NCBI GenBank assembly: GCA_011009095.1
Contig: VTPC01000422.1
Coordinates: forward strand, 94,368-158,367
Length of the DNA: 64,000 bases
Origin: Ignelater luminosus
Taxonomy: Eukaryota > Arthropoda > Insecta > Coleoptera > Elateridae
Direction of reading: 5' to 3'
Below, in pieces: positions 37,842 to 50,248 of the stretch. How positions within the stretch are numbered: position 1 is the stretch's first letter; every line of letters starts with the position of its first letter. Both the position numbers and the translations under genes were made by a program. A model generated the notes under the pieces. The model made no database searches, was not told where the DNA came from, and saw only the letters and a program-made list of their open reading frames with translations.

Positions 37842-40319
37842 CTGAAAATTAATCAAAACAAGCGGAAAAACACATAGATCAATATGTCTCCCTTTATATA
37901 ATCGTCAAACCTTAAATATGGAACAAAAGTAATTAAAGAGTCCCCCAAGAAAAATTAATTTATTTGAAAGAATTAAACAAACCAAGCGATTTCTTTATTT
38001 TCATGCTAACTTCAAAATTCAATTTAGTTACCCAGCTCATTTATCTTAATTGTTCCCGGAAAATTATTTAAAAGTTTTAATATACGTATTAAAATTATAA
38101 AGCGCAATTCTGGACTCATTAAACGATGAAAAATTTGGAAGCAGGTGACCCAGTGTTGACCATACACCTCTCCTCAATGGTTCATCAAATCGGCAAGCAG
38201 ACAGGACTCAAGGTTGAGAAATTCCACCAGCAGAACTTCTAATTCATTGTTTCCCAGAGAACGAAATCTCAAACGACAGGTTAATTACTGTTGCCTCCAG
38301 AAGACTAATTAATGCCTCCCTTGTAAAAAAAGTCTAAGATTTAGGTCTTTTAAACACTGAAACTCGCTGGCTACGAGAACACAGCGCAGAACCTCTTTTC
38401 GTTCGCCCTGTCCTCGACAAGGTCGTTGTTCATTCAGGCAACCCTCCCCCAAGACCAGACGATCGGATTCACAAATATATTTGCAAATAGGAAAAATTGT
38501 ACCCAGCGTCTCACTGTTAGAATTAGTAAGAAAGAAATATTCAACTTGAAATTGATTAATAAATGAATAAGCCTAAAGGAAATGATAAACCCGCGCCTCA
38601 AGGGAAGTTAACAACAATTTTGTAACAGGAATTGATGAAATAACTGTTACAAAGCCAATTGTGAAATGTCCCCATTGAGCAAAATCAAAAGTCTAATAAT
38701 TAACACCGTTTCATACAAGATTTAGTAAGTCTGAAGAACAGAGTGGATAATTTACTATCTATGTTACTTAATTTAGGTTACATCTAATTGTATTGTCAGA
38801 TTTAGCATAATGCTGACCACTTTTTCCAGTGCTTGACCATTAAGTATAAAGTTGGATACAAAATATTTTACGAATGTCTTAGGTAACACAGCTAGCTTCA
38901 AGGGTATTATTAGTAAGCAGTTTATGATCTTCACAGGCACATCTGCTAAAAGTTGAAATGTTGAATAGAGTAATTCCTTTGATGACGACTATATACCGTG
39001 TTTAAATTCCAGTAGCCATAAAGCACTTACAAATCCTCTTAAGATAATTTCACTGACTATAGCGTGGCATTTTCCAAATATGTGTGTCCAACTCTAGATA
39101 AAAAGGAAGAGACACTCAAAAATTCTGATTTTGTAGTAAAAAGATGAAGACAAATATTAAAAAAGATGGCCAAAATGTTAGTGTAAGTTAAATTACTATC
39201 AGGTAAGGTAACGGTAGGTATACATAAGCCACAGAACTTCGTGTCGTTAATATCAAACCGTAACAAAGACTGTTTTACTGGTTAAAATCGTAGTGTGCCG
39301 AACCGTTTCAGTCTGTTCTGCTAGTTTGCAAAACATGAATTTGCAGGTGACTGAAACATTAGTTAACATTAACAGCTGTACGGATGAATATTACGGCTGA
39401 GAACGGAGGGATTGCGTCCGCACCAAGCACCTTGATACGTTACGCAGTTACAGATTCCGCTTACGGCATGGTTACGACATGGAGTTCTGCTTTACAAATG
39501 TGCACCCACCTTACGTATGACGATCAATGAAGATGGATTTTCTCCTTTCTATCAGCCTTAAAATACTCTAAGAAATCGTGTTAGCTATATTTAAAAAGAA
39601 AAAGAAACTCAGTTTACTACAAATTAAATTAAATTACTACTAGTGCTATTAGTAGCATATTTCCTTTTGTTTTCCAGATTTGACCAGCATTTCACTTCTT
39701 TCTCACCAATATTAACTAGTTCATTATTCTAGTTGTTTGTTAAATGAATAAGTGTTGAGAAATTCTAAAAAGTACAAAAGCAATCTATATTTTTTGATTC
39801 GATTACAAATATGATGAGGTAAAAATGAAATACCGTAAATAAGTTAATCACCTGCTTCCTTTAACTTATTATATAAAAGAATTATAACAAAAGAATTGAA
39901 TAGGATGGTGTAGAAACAATGCTTCGAGTATTGTGCAAAATCATGTATTTTACCTGTTAAATCATTTATCTTTGTAGTCGGTGACATAGTTCTCTTTTTG
40001 TCATCTCCATTATGCAGCCTATCGAACCAGAACTCTACAATCACGTCACGGTGTGTTTTCATGACCTACCGCGAAGCAAACACAGCGAAACGTAAAGTAA
40101 GGGTTAAGTACCTAGAGGAAGTAAGGCTATGTAGAGCTATAATAGCTAACTTCCTGTAGAACTGCACACGGATTGGTTCGTTTAAAAAACCGGGCTGTCC
40201 ATTACCTAATCTACACATCTAAAAATTCATCATGGCTGGTTTTCACATCCGGTTTTTATTTAAAATGGCTGAATTATTATTCTAAGTTACATAATTGAAC
40301 GTTGCTATCGGAATTTTAC
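37842..40319. other. Spacer with low-repeat, slightly GC-richer blocks
   Basis: Blocks at about 38130-38470 and 39290-39540 are less AT-biased than the surroundings and contain no long open frame. No transposon signature was seen, so they could be unique intronic or regulatory DNA. Confidence 0.4.
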
Positions 40320-40440
40320 GTGCTCATAATTGGTGCCCCAATTTTCTGCTTTAATTACATAATTATTCGTTGTTCGTTAATTTAATTAGGCAGCTGCCTT
40401 TCGGTTCTAATTAACAAAAGTAAATTAGTATCTTCATACA
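40320..40440. promoter_or_regulatory. Candidate regulatory element rich in homeodomain-type motifs
   Basis: Within about 120 bp there are several TAATTA/AATTA cores around a CAGCTG E-box (within GGCAGCTGCC, itself palindromic). Clusters like this occur in insect enhancers, but AT-rich DNA yields TAATTA often by chance. Only conservation or accessibility data could support it. Confidence 0.2.
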
Positions 40441-43379
40441 GATCTGCATCTAAATGAAGTTTTACTTCAAAATTATAGACGTCTTAAAAAATTCCCACGT
40501 ATCTTATTACAAAATGAATGGCAGAGTAATATTATAATTCCGAGTACTTAATTGACCGCTTTTTCATTACAACTGCATTCATTTAGGGTTAGAATGCTTT
40601 ATATTTAAAACCACTTAGCTGGAATTTTGCGTGGAATACTAATTTAGTTAATTATGTCATTTCAGAAACTCTTGAAGTTTGACCCGTACTATATTCAGTT
40701 GGTTAATTAATGGCCAAGTACCAGGTAGAAATAATCAAACTGTGCCTGTTATGTCTGAAACTAAAGTGCCGAAACACGAAATTTAATTTAATAAAAATTG
40801 ATTAAATAAGGAAATTACATTGTAAGAGTTTCACCAGAACGTATTTTTTTATAGGAAGATTGTGTTTTCTGTTACGTTTGCGTTAGGTATTGTACTACCT
40901 AGGAACTATAAACGTCAACCGAAGTTCACAGTTCATTACGACCTCAACGTCTAAGGCCGTAAAGCCTAAAGAAGGGAACACCTCATTTGCAGCGCCACTT
41001 TTAAGGTCACGCCAGATATTCATTTAGATAGGGAATTTTTAGGGGAGAAATTAAATCAGAAACCATAACCTTTAATTTTTATAAACGCTAATTTTTGTAA
41101 TGAAAGGCGTGATTACGCATTGCTAGATCTAATTTACCTTTTCTAATTCACCTTCAAGTAAAACTAAATATAACTTTCATTCTTCTAGCAACGCCTAAAA
41201 CCAAGTTTAATCTTATTTATGCATAACGCTGATAACTACAACTAGTGGTTTCATAATTAATTAGTAAAAATATTTGAAACTTTTAATAGCGCTACGTTAG
41301 GAACATTTACATATGTAATTAATTTGATGAATATTGAATTATTCAAAAACTTGCTTTATTTAACAGTTCGTGCTTACTAACATAACGATTCAAAGTTATA
41401 AAGTTTTCAAACAAGGAAAAAAAACACGTTATGTCGTCCAACATCAATTATTTTGCAAATGAATTTGCAAATAATTTCGGTCTCTTTGCGATGTAATGTC
41501 GTAGCTACTAAAATAACAATAAATAAAAGGTAACACGCCCATTAAAGTTTGTTAATGAGTAGTTTGGAATCGTGAGAAATGTAAAGTGTTTTAAGTTCGA
41601 TTCCCAAAAACTTACTAACATTCCATTTCGTTTCTTAACAACGTAAAGAATGCATTTAGAATTCTAATTACTGTTCGGCTTTTAGTTCATTATTGTTATT
41701 TAACATTTTCTATTCCAAATTGGTCCTTTTTTTAACATTACAAGGATGTTTACAGAAGAATGCACAGAATTTATGAACTCATCACTTACACTTATTTAAA
41801 ATCGTAAATCTTCAATTTGAGAATTCTATTATTACAACCCAGAGCAACAAAATTAAATTAAATTAAAGAATTATAAAAATATTTTAGAAAATAATAATAG
41901 ATGTGCTTCTATGCGTCTCAAAATTGATTGTGACCGGAAATCGTTTGACATGAAAAAAAATAGTAAGTTATATACGAATTTACTAAATTAGATTTTTTAT
42001 CTAACAGCTGTTTCTATGCATTTAACCAATTTAATTTATAACTTGCTGTTTTTTTTCCGTAAAGCTAGTTAGAATAGGATGCCGATTTAAATATGAAAAC
42101 AGTACTCGTGCAAAAAAAAAAATAAAAAACGAAAATGCAATTAAGATGCAGATGTGTTTCTTTCTTAGAATTTGCATGGCTGTTGACGCATTTAGCTAAA
42201 AAGCTTATAACCCTCCTTGAAGCTTATTATTCTTATCGTAAAATTAGGTTTGGCACAGAAACCATACGCTACGTTTAATATTCTCCGAAGAAAGTACTTC
42301 AGAAATGTTACTATCTACGTGTAATGGGTAAAGTTTGGCATGCATGCTGACTCAATTCATTCTTCTGATCTAGTATTTTCAAGTCTTCATATTGTAATTT
42401 CTTTCTTATTTACTGTTTCCCACTGTTTTTACTTTCAAAAATTCTAGAACAGTTACAATTTCCTATTCAAATATATTGCTATGTTAGTCTCATTTATTTT
42501 CTTACTTTTTCTACCAGCATGTATTGCTGAGAATCACATTTGTAATGATATCAGTTTTACTGAATAATGAGCAATTCTACTCAAAAAGCAAAACTGTCTA
42601 ATTAACATTTCATTCTGTGGTTTTTAGCTTCAAATCTACGAAGCAAGAAAAGGTTTGATTTTCTGGTACGGAACGATAACTTATAATTCAGAATCAGAAA
42701 AATCTCAACTCTAATGTTATAGTAGACTCATGCTTTTACTACCGTAAATATTCTAGGACAATAGGAATTACGGGTTTACCTCTTTACAAACCTGTAACTG
42801 CTGGAAAGCAAAAAGATGTTCAGGCAGATACTTGACTATGGAACCGTTTCAATATTCCCGCATACTATCCTACTCTATTACTTACATTACCATTCAAAAT
42901 GATTCATTATGATTAGATTGGTAGTTACTTTTCATTATCCTCATAAACCAGTTATGACGGGATAGACAGTTACTCTTTATCATGATGACGGAATGCAATC
43001 GGATGGATAGAAAATCTTCTTCTATCAGTGCAGTGCGTTATGATGGGAAGAAAATCTAATGTCTATCAAGCTTAACTTATGATCGTTTAGCCATAGGTTG
43101 AATCTTTTGTTGCTTTAATATTTTTTGTACTTATTAGTACACCGTGTCGTTGTTTGATCCCAATATACTAAGTATTTGCGTTCAGAACATTAATATCCAC
43201 GTTTAAATTGTTGTCGAATCTCTTCTTTGGTCTGATCCTCAAGTTCAGCCCAGATCTCCGAAGATCTTCTTGACGAAGTATAACAACTTCCAAAAGCCTC
43301 TAGGTTTTTTAGGCTATGAGGGTACAAAAAATAGAGGCTTGTATCAAAACGTTTGTCTCCAGCGGAGACACTGGCGAGA
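40441..43379. other. AT-rich spacer, no gene seen
   Basis: There are no coding signals. It includes the octamer-like palindrome listed separately and A-rich runs near 42111. Confidence 0.5.
41448..41476. promoter_or_regulatory. Octamer-like near-palindrome
   Basis: Two TTTGCAAAT cores two bases apart sit in a nearly palindromic 29-bp AT-rich stretch. The cores resemble POU-domain (octamer) sites. A similar double core, TTTGCAAA-like, is at about 38479-38497. A function is inference only. Confidence 0.2.
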
Positions 43380-44882
43380 AGAAGAAGAAGTCCTTCCTCA
43401 TCTCCAATCAGAAACTATCAAGCTCTTAATTAACTTCTTCAGAGCTGCTAGCAATACAACCTTTTCTCTTCTGCATAAAGGTCAGCCACAGTCGTCATGA
43501 TTAATAAATCTCGAAGCAACTCCTAGGACTCCGCTAGTTACTTCCCTATAGCCCTTTTTAACGTCTTAGGCAAGCTACTCAGAAGAATTCTTACTATCAG
43601 ACTAAGAGAATTTTTTGAAAATGCCTACCGACTTCCGTCACATCAATACGACTATCTACTCACTACTGCTACTACACAATGACGCAACCTAAACCTTCAA
43701 CACCGCAAAGCGCGTTGTTGGTGTCTTTTTCGACATAATTTCAGCAAGGTTTGGCACGTAAAGTTTCTTCATAAGCTTCTAAACTCCTGAGCCTCAGCAG
43801 ACTTTGTCAGAATCAACAGCTTTTTATCCTACTGCTAATATCGAGTCTTGCACGCATTTACTTCTCGGACCGACCCACACTGGTCCAAAATACAAAATTC
43901 GCAATCAAAATTCATATCTTTCTAGTTTATCAAGGTATACCGCTTGTAATGCTAGAAGTTATAAAGAAGTTATAAATACTGTAGAAAACGACATTAAAGC
44001 GAGGGTGTTTCACCCTCTACAAAACTATGCAAAACATTCTAAATATTATACTACTCTAAAGTACAATAGTGGAACAAGATCTAATATATTGTTTTTATGA
44101 GAACAATGTATTATAGAAATTATAAAAGACCTATCTTTAATAAGGTTTTTTTACGTTTTGGATCACTACAGGGAGATGCGGGATGCTAGAACGAATAATC
44201 GCGTTTCTAACAGACATTAAGATTATTTTGTTAGACTCCAATGCATGCAAAATACATTTTGATACATACGAGCCGCAGACTCATATGACAATGATTGAAA
44301 ATAGGTTTCATGAGTTCCACAGCTTTCAACGTGATGTATTGCAAAAAATATTAGTTTGAGCTATGCACCATAACTTGATTGATGTTTCCCGTAAACATCA
44401 AGAATTTTCCAAGCAAGTGAAAAATTCAATTTTGATTACGTTTTTCCAATTTCGGACCAGTATACGACGGCAGCATGTCACAAGCATTGATATGCCTATT
44501 CCTTTGCTTCTTATGCCCGCATCACTCAAGTTTGCATCCTCTGAATCGGAATCTAGGCTATACTATTTCGATATTCAGACAAAACCACAAACGGTTTATT
44601 CCAAGAAAGAGATCACTCCTTTTCTCGTTGGTCACGTACCTGGGGATAACCTTCCCTTACATCATTCATTGTGGCGCAGACCTACTATTTTTTTGCAATC
44701 TGAAGAGGTATTGTAGGCACTGCACACGAACGCCCATTCACACTCACAAAACATCTATCCTCTCGATTATTGACTATGGTCACCCAAAAATTACCGAAAA
44801 TAAAATCTGCTTGAGGGCGGAAGGGGACAGTAATTTGAGTGGTATCCTATCTGTAGATTCTGTGCTCAAATCTTTCATTTAA
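43380..44882 (+). pseudogene. Non-LTR retrotransposon (LINE) reverse transcriptase remnant
   Basis: A plus-strand open frame around 43400-43500 reads IKLLINFFRAA and SLLHKGQP, the stretch before the reverse-transcriptase core. From 43536 another frame gives SYFPIALFNVLGKLLRRIL, then LREFFENAYRLPSHQYDY (family pattern Y-R-P-I-A-L-L-N-V-L-G-K). A degraded D-I-S-K-A-F-D-x-V-W-H block follows, where KVWHVKFLHKLLN is readable, and ADFVRINSFLSYC. A later frame (44475-44882) carries YLGITF (44637-44654) and SILSIIDYG (about 44755-44780), the carboxyl reverse-transcriptase landmarks. The Y-x-D-D core falls in a damaged stretch (about 43.9-44.4 kb). It resembles Jockey/RTE-like elements and differs from the 27.3-kb copy in its conserved blocks. 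It is truncated and frameshifted. Confidence 0.78.
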
Positions 44883-46579
44883 TATACTAAACACTGCCGC
44901 CGGTTTACTGATTAGAAGTGTCAAACGCAAAATATGATTTTCACCTGTGACATTGCTTAACAGTGCTATCCATCTTACACCTGAACTGGAGGACGCTCTT
45001 GAAAATGCTTTACTGGTCCTTTTAATTGTTTTATTATCACCATTATTTAGGGCTTTCTAGTTAACCATATTTTGGAAATACAGTTCACTGATGCGCTTCG
45101 TCGGATGATTGATATGATATGATATTAATGACTACAATACTTTCGAACCATCACTATTTTTGAATAGGCGGAGTTTTCATAGCAATACATCGGTCGACCG
45201 GGGGTTGCGTGGCCGTCGGCTTTGCGCATGCTGCATTCAATCATCTCATCCATCATCATCATGTCACGTTTTTGCGTTTACTTCCTTGGTATTCCCTGTT
45301 CTACCATCCCCAAGTTATGATCATCTACGGAAGAGCAAATAACTCCTACTCAACAATTAGCCGCTTTTGATACCTATCGGTATTTATAGTATGGCATAAC
45401 AGGATTCATGCAGACATAAGTGTACCATGAGAACTTTCCATTTACATAAAGCCTAAGAACGGTACCTTTCACAAATACGAGTTCTTTTATAACCAAATTC
45501 TCGTTTTCTCCACGCATGAATTGAGTGTCAACAAACTGATCGGACTTACATCACAGCATTAAAAAACAATTGCTAATTTTCCAATTAAAGAATGAGTCAA
45601 TACTGTTAAAGTTAGTTTCTCATGATATTTTAAGATATTTACAGATTATTTAGTGTCATTCAATTTGCCATGGCGCGATATCTGAATAAATTAGCAAGTG
45701 TAATCTGAACCTTTTGCAAACTAATTTATGCAATTTATTTATTGCAATTCTGTTAGCGTTAACAAAATTCCTATGTTTGTTTGGTCACTAGGACAGAGCG
45801 GAATACCCACTTTTTCTCACACTGATTTGTCTCAGTGGTAATAAGGAAAAATTGTACTTACATGTATCACATTTACATTCGGATCAATTTGCACAAAGGA
45901 GTCCATATTCTCACTCTCCCCAATAACAGTATAAGCTTCATATTCTTTTACAAGAGTACCTTGCAAAACGAGTTTAAGATCTTTACTTGGTTTCCACTAT
46001 CGAATATTACGTCTTTGTGTTTTTTGGTCGTATTTAACTTTGTCTTTGCACTGTTTCTGGCAAAGAATATTATTCACAGTCTGATGCAGACAACAACGGT
46101 TCTTTTTAGGACCTCGATAATATTTATTATGAAAAGCGGTTTCTTGCAGGCGAATAACTTCCGCTGAAAGTATGGGTATCCTAGCGTATACTTGAAAGCA
46201 AAAAGAAAATCTCGTAGTATTATGGAGGGCTGTGTTGTACGCCAGTGTATATAAAGGAAATATTCGTTCTAGTTGACTTGTTAAAAATTTGTATAGGGGA
46301 ACAGCATTTCTGCTAGAATGTCTTTAAAGTGTTCAGCAGGTCAATTAAATAGACGATGATAAGAAGTGCTAAGATGGAAATAACTAAGTATGTAATAATA
46401 ATTGTGAATGACATGAAATGATTTTCTGCAAGATTGTTGCTATATCGAAGATAACTATTATTAACTAACTATGCTGTTCAACACTTTTATCAGGAATAGA
46501 AATGTATAAAAAGACCAGTACGTTTCTTCCAAGATAACACGTTGCGGGAGCTTTTGGAGTTTTGAAAGAATGTTACTAG
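44883..46579. other. Spacer, possibly including a LINE 3' flank
   Basis: A GC-richer segment at 45160-45345 with a CATCATCATCAT run could be the 3' untranslated part of the LINE, but no tail or target duplication was found. The 110-codon frame at 45835-46167 is hydrophobic and AT-driven, without a motif. Confidence 0.35.
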
Positions 46580-47220
46580 TCTTTTTGGGCTAAGTAAAAG
46601 TCACTTCAGTTAGATCAAAAGATTTCTGTTTGTGCATGACAATAGATAGATCAGCTAACAAAGAACGCACTTAGCCATGCAATTTTTTACTTAAGTAGTT
46701 TTACCACGTCTATTTAAAATGACAGTTTGGATTTGGATACCCTAATACCTTCCTTTTCTCAGAAGAGGATGTTTTGTTCTACTTAGAAGAGAACATAAAG
46801 TAGTCTAACAGAAACTAGCTGATGATGTGAGAATTCATTAGATATTTCAAGAAATTCAATTCTAATAATTCTACTAATCAAATCTTTCTAAAGGGCACAA
46901 ATACTTAAACTGATGTTTTTCCAACACTGAGTCTCAAACAAGATACGGAATTACTTTATTACAAGATAATTTTGTCTTATTTAAAAAGAATTCAGAAAGC
47001 TTTGGCGATTGTTGATGTAGCTTGAGTAGGTACATCATTTGGATCAAGTCTAAATAGAGAAATAAAAGAAGTACATGGATTTGATAGTGCGGCTACGTAA
47101 AGGAGAAAAGAAAAAAGTAAAGAAGATTTGGCTTCTAGAATCGATTTTCCTAGGATAGCGTCAGGTTTCTCAATATTTTTAGTTATCATATTGCTTGGAA
47201 AATAATATTGAGTAATTAAG
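46580..47220 (+). other. Unidentified quasi-open frame
   Basis: One plus-strand frame has only scattered stops over roughly 600 bp. It includes SVRSKDFCLCMTIDRSANKE, then IQKALAIVDVA, a stop, and VGTSFGSSLNREIKEVHGF. The spacing of stops suggests a decayed coding sequence, likely transposon-derived. I do not recognise the family, and chance is possible. Confidence 0.25.
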
Positions 47221-50069
47221 TTCTGTGTCAGTGTCAATAAATATTAGACAGTCCTTGAATAATTGAATGATTCCATTATCTATATTCTAATAGGGATTAT
47301 CGATTTTCACAGCTAGTTACAGTAGTACTATGTAATTCAGGACGATTGTATGTCCCTGAAGTATACCTATCATATAGGCTTAATTGGATTTTCCTTTTAT
47401 GTCTTGTAATAGATATTCAGAGTGAAGTAAATATAATTAGATCGTAGATAGTGCATCACCTTAACCTTATTAGAACTGTCTTTCTTAGAACTTCCAATCA
47501 ATTATTAAATACGTTTGGTATGTAGCGTCCAGTACTATCAAACTTCTATGTTATCATTGCAATATATTGAGTAATCAGCAAATTATCATAGCTTTTATTT
47601 ACATTTCGTGTCTGCGACGATTTATATAGAATTGTGCAAGTTAACAATCTACACCTACATTTTTTCTTTATGACGATTTCTTGTTTTATTGTTTAAGGCT
47701 TGAAATAAAAAATAAAAGATAGTCCTATTCATCATTATCTAGCTAGATCATCCTGAAAAGGATATATTTAAGAAACATTATATTACTTTTGAAAAGCATT
47801 ACAACACAGAAGAGAGCACTACACTAAAAGATTACCCATAGATTAGTTTCTACAATTGTATCCGTTTATTCATTCGTTCAAAAAGAATGGTATGGAATAC
47901 CTGATCCATTTGAAATAAATAAGCGATGTTATCATTTACAAAGTAGCAATTTCGTGAAATGTCGGCTTGGTGTCTTCATGTTACAGATGTATTCAAGGGA
48001 ACCCTCGTGCGTGCATCTGTTTGAATTACAAAATCGTTCTCTAGTATATTATATGGTGGGCAATACTGCGTACACAAGGGTTTATAACGAGTTTTTCATC
48101 ATTGTTATCAGTTTGATACATAATAGGGGTCGTTCTATTCAGGTTTAAAATTTAATCAAATAAGAAATATTCGAAATGGATTTTTTGATTGAACTTTTAT
48201 TGCTCTCTTGTGAAGGTCTTTTACCATAAAATAACTGTGAAATAACTTGCAGCAATCAATTATATATAAAATTTTAACAAACTTGCTTTAATTAAATTTT
48301 GTAAACTTTTAACTTATTGGAAAGGCAAATTAAAAATTAAAATCCCTTGCGTGTCTAACTTATTTTAAACTTGAAATATTATCCCATAATAAATTAAACA
48401 GGACCTTAATTAACAACAAATATTAAAGCAAATATTTTATCGTTGCTTAAGGTATAAGTATAATCGTAGAGCACGAACAAATCCCCTTGCATTAATGTCA
48501 AAACATGCGATAAATCCATATTAAAAGTTAATACAATGATACAAAATACCAACAAATCCAATAAAAAATACAGCCCGAAAGAATACAAAACCGTAATCCA
48601 AAGCGCTAGAGAATAGGCCAGGACAGAGGGATGAACGCTACTGCAGTACTAAGGGCGTATGCGGCATCAAATGAGGGGATTAAATGTAACCCGCCAGTTT
48701 TACAATGACTGCCTGGACGAGTTGTGGTATATAAAATGCTAATTTACATGAAACGTCTGCTGCAGTTCAACCAGAGGCATTAAACGAAACTTTGTAATCG
48801 GTGTTACTGAAGGGCTATGTCAACATACAGAACGAATGCACTTAAAAAAAATATTATTTGAAGCCTTGAAATCTACATATTTAACTTTTTAATGTGGTCT
48901 AGTTGTACTGTCCGGTTGAAGGCATAACCAGCTGTTATTTCGGTTTTTCCATTAGGCTATTTAATATTTAAATTTTCAAAAAGTTTTGTTACAGTTAACA
49001 TAATTTTTTTGATCTATGGGAGGTTTTATATATTTTATTTTATTGTGTCTCAACTTTTTTTTAAAATAAATATTTTATTTAAAAGCTTTTTATTACGAAA
49101 ATATCAAAGTTACAAAAATATACACTCGGCTCTTTACTGTATATCATTTTTCCATTCCAACAAGTAACTTTACAACATACACTTTCAAAACAAGTTTTGT
49201 TGTTTTACTGTTTAACTGTTGTATACTTACAGAAATAAATAACAATTTTAGAGGGTTTTAGCTATGCCCTCACAAGTAAAAGTTTCGCTTTAATTCTTAT
49301 TTTGCTTAAAACATGTATAATCAATCAATCTTTGCAGTTTTGATCGATCCGTCTGGTTCTTTATTCATTCTACTAAAAATCCTTCTAGTCCTTTCAAACC
49401 CTTAAAAGATAAACTTTTCCTTCTATTGAGTTTATCCCACATGCGGTGAACGTTACTCTGACCTAATAGCATGAGCAGGTAATGCAAACTTATTGACGAA
49501 TAGCAAAACGTATACATATATTTGGTAAACTTAAAATGTCATTTTTGATTGGATACCTCAAAATCAAATCAAGCAAAAAATAGAAGTATATGAAGGGTCA
49601 GTGACACTATGCACATGAACTGTCCCAGCGGAAGACATTTCCGGACATTTTTCAAATATAATAGGCATCCTATAGCATAGATGTTAAGTTTTAGAGGTTA
49701 TTGTTTTTCAAACAGGACACAATTCGGCAAAAAATCTCCTTGCAAAATTCAATGTGGATGTAGGAAAAAATTAACAATCAATTTTCTTTTCATTTTAGTA
49801 AAGATACCGCTGTTTACTTTTTTGCTGCGAGGCTTCCAATTACTTAAAATAAAAAACCGAAAAAACCACTTCGAAGTTAAATTGTATGATTACAGGTTAT
49901 TAATCTAAATTTTCCATTTATCAACAACCTTGTTAATATTAAGATGAACAGCTCGAATACAGATATATCACTTATAAAAATCGCAGGAAATAAATCAGTG
50001 GAATGCAAATAAAACAAAAATTAAAAAATAGAGAAAAAATATACAAGTGGGAAACACCACCCGAACAAA
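47221..50069. other. AT-rich spacer; may hold the 3' UTR of the exon to the right
   Basis: No coding signal. If the frame ending at 50070 is the gene's last exon, its 3' untranslated region would lie here on the minus strand. TTTATT on the plus strand occurs but cannot be tied to a poly(A) site. Confidence 0.4.
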
Positions 50070-50248
50070 TTAAATGTCACTACATGTGATTCCAGCGCTC
50101 ACTTTGACCGGCACAGCAGGTCTCGCACCTAATCTCACATCTGTGAAGTCAAGGTCAGCTGGTATGATAGATGAAACACCAAAGTGGTTATTGTTTAATG
50201 TCTCCGGAGGGGGTCTATCATAAAAAGTCAAAAATCCAAATCGAACCG
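50070..50248 (-). CDS. Orphan coding exon, probable end of a host gene
   Basis: On the minus strand a pyrimidine-rich acceptor (CATCTACCTACCTGCAG) precedes an exon that starts at 50248 with the last two bases of a codon. It stays open for 58 codons to TAA at 50070-50072. The peptide begins VRFGFLTFYDRPPPETLN and contains SIIPADLDFTDVRLGARPAV near its end. The other two minus-strand frames hold several stops, so the open frame is selective. The stretch is less AT-biased than its flanks. An internal donor, GTGAGC after codon Lys-48, would give a shorter internal exon instead. The upstream exons would lie to the right, beyond 50,248. No transposon motif is present. I do not recognise the protein and assign no function. 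Confidence 0.6.

Noticed and set aside
45835..46167. 110-residue hydrophobic frame as a membrane protein
   Set aside because: Hydrophobic residues are what AT-rich codons give by chance; there is no splice or family support.
48640..48800. Possible exon in a GC-richer stretch
   Set aside because: Frames on both strands close quickly and no acceptor-donor pair brackets an open segment.
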